Positions 7,468-8,272 of a stretch of DNA of 8,272 nt are shown in pieces. The notes under the pieces were generated by a model. The model saw only the letters and a program-made list of their open reading frames with translations, did not search any database and was not told where the DNA came from. This DNA comes from Deltaproteobacteria bacterium (lineage in GTDB: Bacteria > Desulfobacterota > DAOWNY01), in contig DAOWNY010000074.1 in NCBI GenBank assembly GCA_030642325.1, positions 1-8,272 on the forward strand, in the 5' to 3' direction. Made by a program: the position numbers and the translations under genes. Every line of letters begins with the position of its first letter. The first letter of the stretch is position 1.

Positions 7468-7593
7468 GACAAAATATTCTTAAGCTAATGACATTGAGCA
7501 GCTACCTCTAATTCAGTTCAAACAGATTCCTGATTCCCGGCTCCCTTTCTGCTTCGGACTGTAAGAGTTTTCATGACAGAGTCAATATCTTGA
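7468..7593. other. Stretch between palindrome 1 and the transposase remnant
   Basis: I see no gene, RNA or clear hairpin in these 126 bases. GATTCC occurs twice close together near 7525-7541. By position it may contain the decayed 5' part of the transposase gene, but I cannot recognise the expected N-terminal motifs. Confidence 0.5.
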
Positions 7594-7739
7594 ACGCAAA
7601 GGCGCAGGCTCAATGAATACGGCGGAATTGCGGAGAAAGAATGGATCAAAACGTCGGGAATACGTCCCAACATTCATTTGGATGTATTTGTCATGATGCA
7701 AACCATATGCACGGGATAATCCGTAATAATGCCGATACC

Positions 7740-7767
7740 GTAGGGGCGTATTGCAATACGCCCCTAC
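7740..7767. repeat. Perfect 28-bp palindrome, copy 2, inside the transposase remnant
   Basis: The left arm GTAGGGGCGTAT, centre TGCA, and the reverse complement of the arm are a perfect inverted repeat. It starts exactly on a codon of transposase piece 2 and encodes VGAYCNTPL plus the first base of the next codon. Being palindromic, it encodes the same peptide on the minus strand. Compared with copy 1, the fourth base is G instead of A and its partner is C instead of T, so pairing is kept. Confidence 0.92.
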
Positions 7768-7805
7768 CATGTGCAATACGCCCCTACCATGAAATACGCC
7801 CCTAC
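7753..7805. repeat. Three tandem copies of the palindrome right half
   Basis: GCAATACGCCCCTAC occurs at 7753-7767 (part of the palindrome) and at 7773-7787. A third copy at 7791-7805 differs by one base (GAAATACG). The spacers are CATGT and CAT, giving periods of 20 and 18 bases. The total offset of 38 is not a multiple of three, which explains the frame change in the transposase remnant at this point. Confidence 0.88.
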
Positions 7806-7900
7806 CCAGCATGAACCAGTCATCATTCAAATCACCATCAAACAATATCGGTGCAATCATTCGTGGTTACAAATCGTCCGCTACCAAACAAATAAATATT

Positions 7901-7928
7901 TTGCGGAACTCCGCCTGTTATTTATTAA
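7901..7928 (+). promoter_or_regulatory. Possible promoter of the lipoprotein gene
   Basis: TTGCGG (7901-7906) and TATTAA (7923-7928) are 16 bases apart and lie 24 bases before the start codon. Both boxes match the sigma70 consensus at only 4 of 6 positions, and TAAAAT at 7926-7931 is another candidate -10. If real, the promoter lies within the transposase remnant. Confidence 0.22.
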
Positions 7929-7939
7929 AATTTAAGATT

Positions 7940-7944
7940 AGGAG
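7940..7944 (+). promoter_or_regulatory. Ribosome binding site of the lipoprotein gene
   Basis: AGGAG ends 7 bases before ATG 7952. It supports this start over the in-frame ATG at 7811, which belongs to the transposase remnant. Confidence 0.75.
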
Positions 7945-7951
7945 TCATATT

Positions 7952-8272
7952 ATGTATACTCGACAACTCTACAAAAATGTTGCATTGGTTATCATCACGT
8001 TGATCACCCTTACTTGTATTGGGTGCGGAAAAAAGGCATCAGATAAAATCGATTTTGGTACTTTTGAAGGGTCTCTGTATCGCAACAAATATTTTGCGAT
8101 GGCCATAACCATTCCTTCTGATTGGAGTATTCAAGACAATCAGGCCAAACAGCAACTTATGCGTACCGGCCAAAAGATGATAGCCGGGGATGACAAGAAT
8201 TTTCAGGCCGCATTAAATGCCTCTGAATTGCAGAGCGTCAATCTCTTTACTGTTTTTAAACATCCACTCGGC
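7952..8272 (+). CDS. Predicted lipoprotein of unknown function, 5' part
   Basis: The frame is open from ATG 7952 to the window end (107 codons, no stop), so the C-terminus is missing. The N-terminus has a basic start (MYTRQLYKN), a hydrophobic core (VALVIITLITLT) and then CIGC, with Cys25 as the likely lipidated residue. Cys at -3 is less usual than Leu, but the Gly at -1 is typical. Export and anchoring in the membrane are therefore likely. The mature part begins KKASDKIDFGTFEG and includes FAMAITIPSDWSIQD, a pattern resembling substrate-like or PsbP-like folds that start with a strand containing IPxxW. I do not recognise the family and assign no function. AGGAG supports the start. It is unlikely to belong to the dcw transcript, as about 730 bases of repeats lie between. 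Confidence 0.8.
   Translation, partial: MYTRQLYKNVALVIITLITLTCIGCGKKASDKIDFGTFEGSLYRNKYFAMAITIPSDWSIQDNQAKQQLMRTGQKMIAGDDKNFQAALNASELQSVNLFTVFKHPLG

Larger units (their letters stand above)
7594..7918 (+). pseudogene. REP-associated tyrosine transposase (RAYT, Y1/IS200-like) remnant
   Basis: RAYTs are single-strand HUH transposases that act on REP palindromes. Three pieces of one protein lie in order in three frames. Piece 1 (7594-7698) reads LNEYGGIAEKEWIKT then RPNIHLDVFVMM. Piece 2 (from 7701) reads NHMHGII, the HxH metal motif, then RNNADTVGAYCNTPL. Piece 3 (7793 to about 7918) reads NTPLP, then FKSPSNNIGAIIRGYKSS and ATKQINILRNSA. One lost C near 7699 (expected CCA for MMPNH) separates pieces 1 and 2. 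A 38-base offset between repeat units shifts piece 3. The N-terminal region is unrecognisable, and everything after LRNSA, including the expected VWQRNYYEHII and the catalytic Tyr helix, is gone. It is therefore inactive. Identification rests on remembered family motifs; the match is strong across all three pieces. Confidence 0.83.

Noticed and set aside
7424..7806. CRISPR array
   Set aside because: Repeat units are palindromic halves 3-5 bases apart with no unique spacers of 25-40 bases.
7582..7860. 92-codon open frame on the minus strand after ftsZ
   Set aside because: It runs antisense across the transposase remnant and the palindrome; its VGAYCNTPL segment is explained by the palindrome reading alike on both strands. 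No independent support.
7901..7921. GCGG-AACT-CCGC hairpin as a terminator or operator before the lipoprotein gene
   Set aside because: Only a 4-bp stem, and the bases are accounted for by the transposase codons for LRNSA.

Overview
The window holds the 3' end of a division and cell wall (dcw) cluster on the + strand: murG (3' part only), murC, murB, ddl, ftsQ, ftsA and ftsZ. These are followed by about 730 bases of repeat-bearing, partly decayed DNA and then the 5' end of a predicted lipoprotein gene cut by the window edge.

The gene order, the separate unfused MurC and MurB, the short MurB that resembles the type II form, and the FtsZ tail ending TPTFLRRQAD fit a Gram-negative bacterium. 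My best guess is Desulfobacterota (former Deltaproteobacteria) or a near relative. This is inference from remembered family patterns at moderate confidence; no search was run.

Positions 1-7217: seven tightly packed genes that overlap or are separated by only a few to about 85 bases, very likely one transcript. MurG, MurC, MurB and Ddl supply lipid II synthesis: GlcNAc transfer to lipid I, addition of L-Ala to UDP-MurNAc, formation of UDP-MurNAc, and D-Ala-D-Ala formation. FtsQ, FtsA and FtsZ build the divisome: the POTRA-domain inner-membrane link, the actin-like membrane tether and the tubulin-like ring. All have their hallmark motifs and look functional. ftsA and ftsZ have the strongest ribosome binding sites.

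Positions 7218-7951: no intact gene of convincing size. The stretch holds a possible 31-codon ORF, two nearly identical perfect 28-bp palindromes (7424-7451 and 7740-7767), each trailed by extra copies of its right half, and a decayed gene for a REP-associated tyrosine transposase (RAYT, IS200-like Y1/HUH family) at about 7594-7918. The second palindrome lies in reading frame inside this remnant and encodes VGAYCNTPL. The transposase is broken by at least two frameshifts and has lost both ends.

Positions 7952-8272: the first 107 codons of a predicted lipoprotein of unknown function, which begins just where the transposase remnant stops. The most interesting part of the window is this palindrome and RAYT region. 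The dcw genes are conventional apart from small points noted below.
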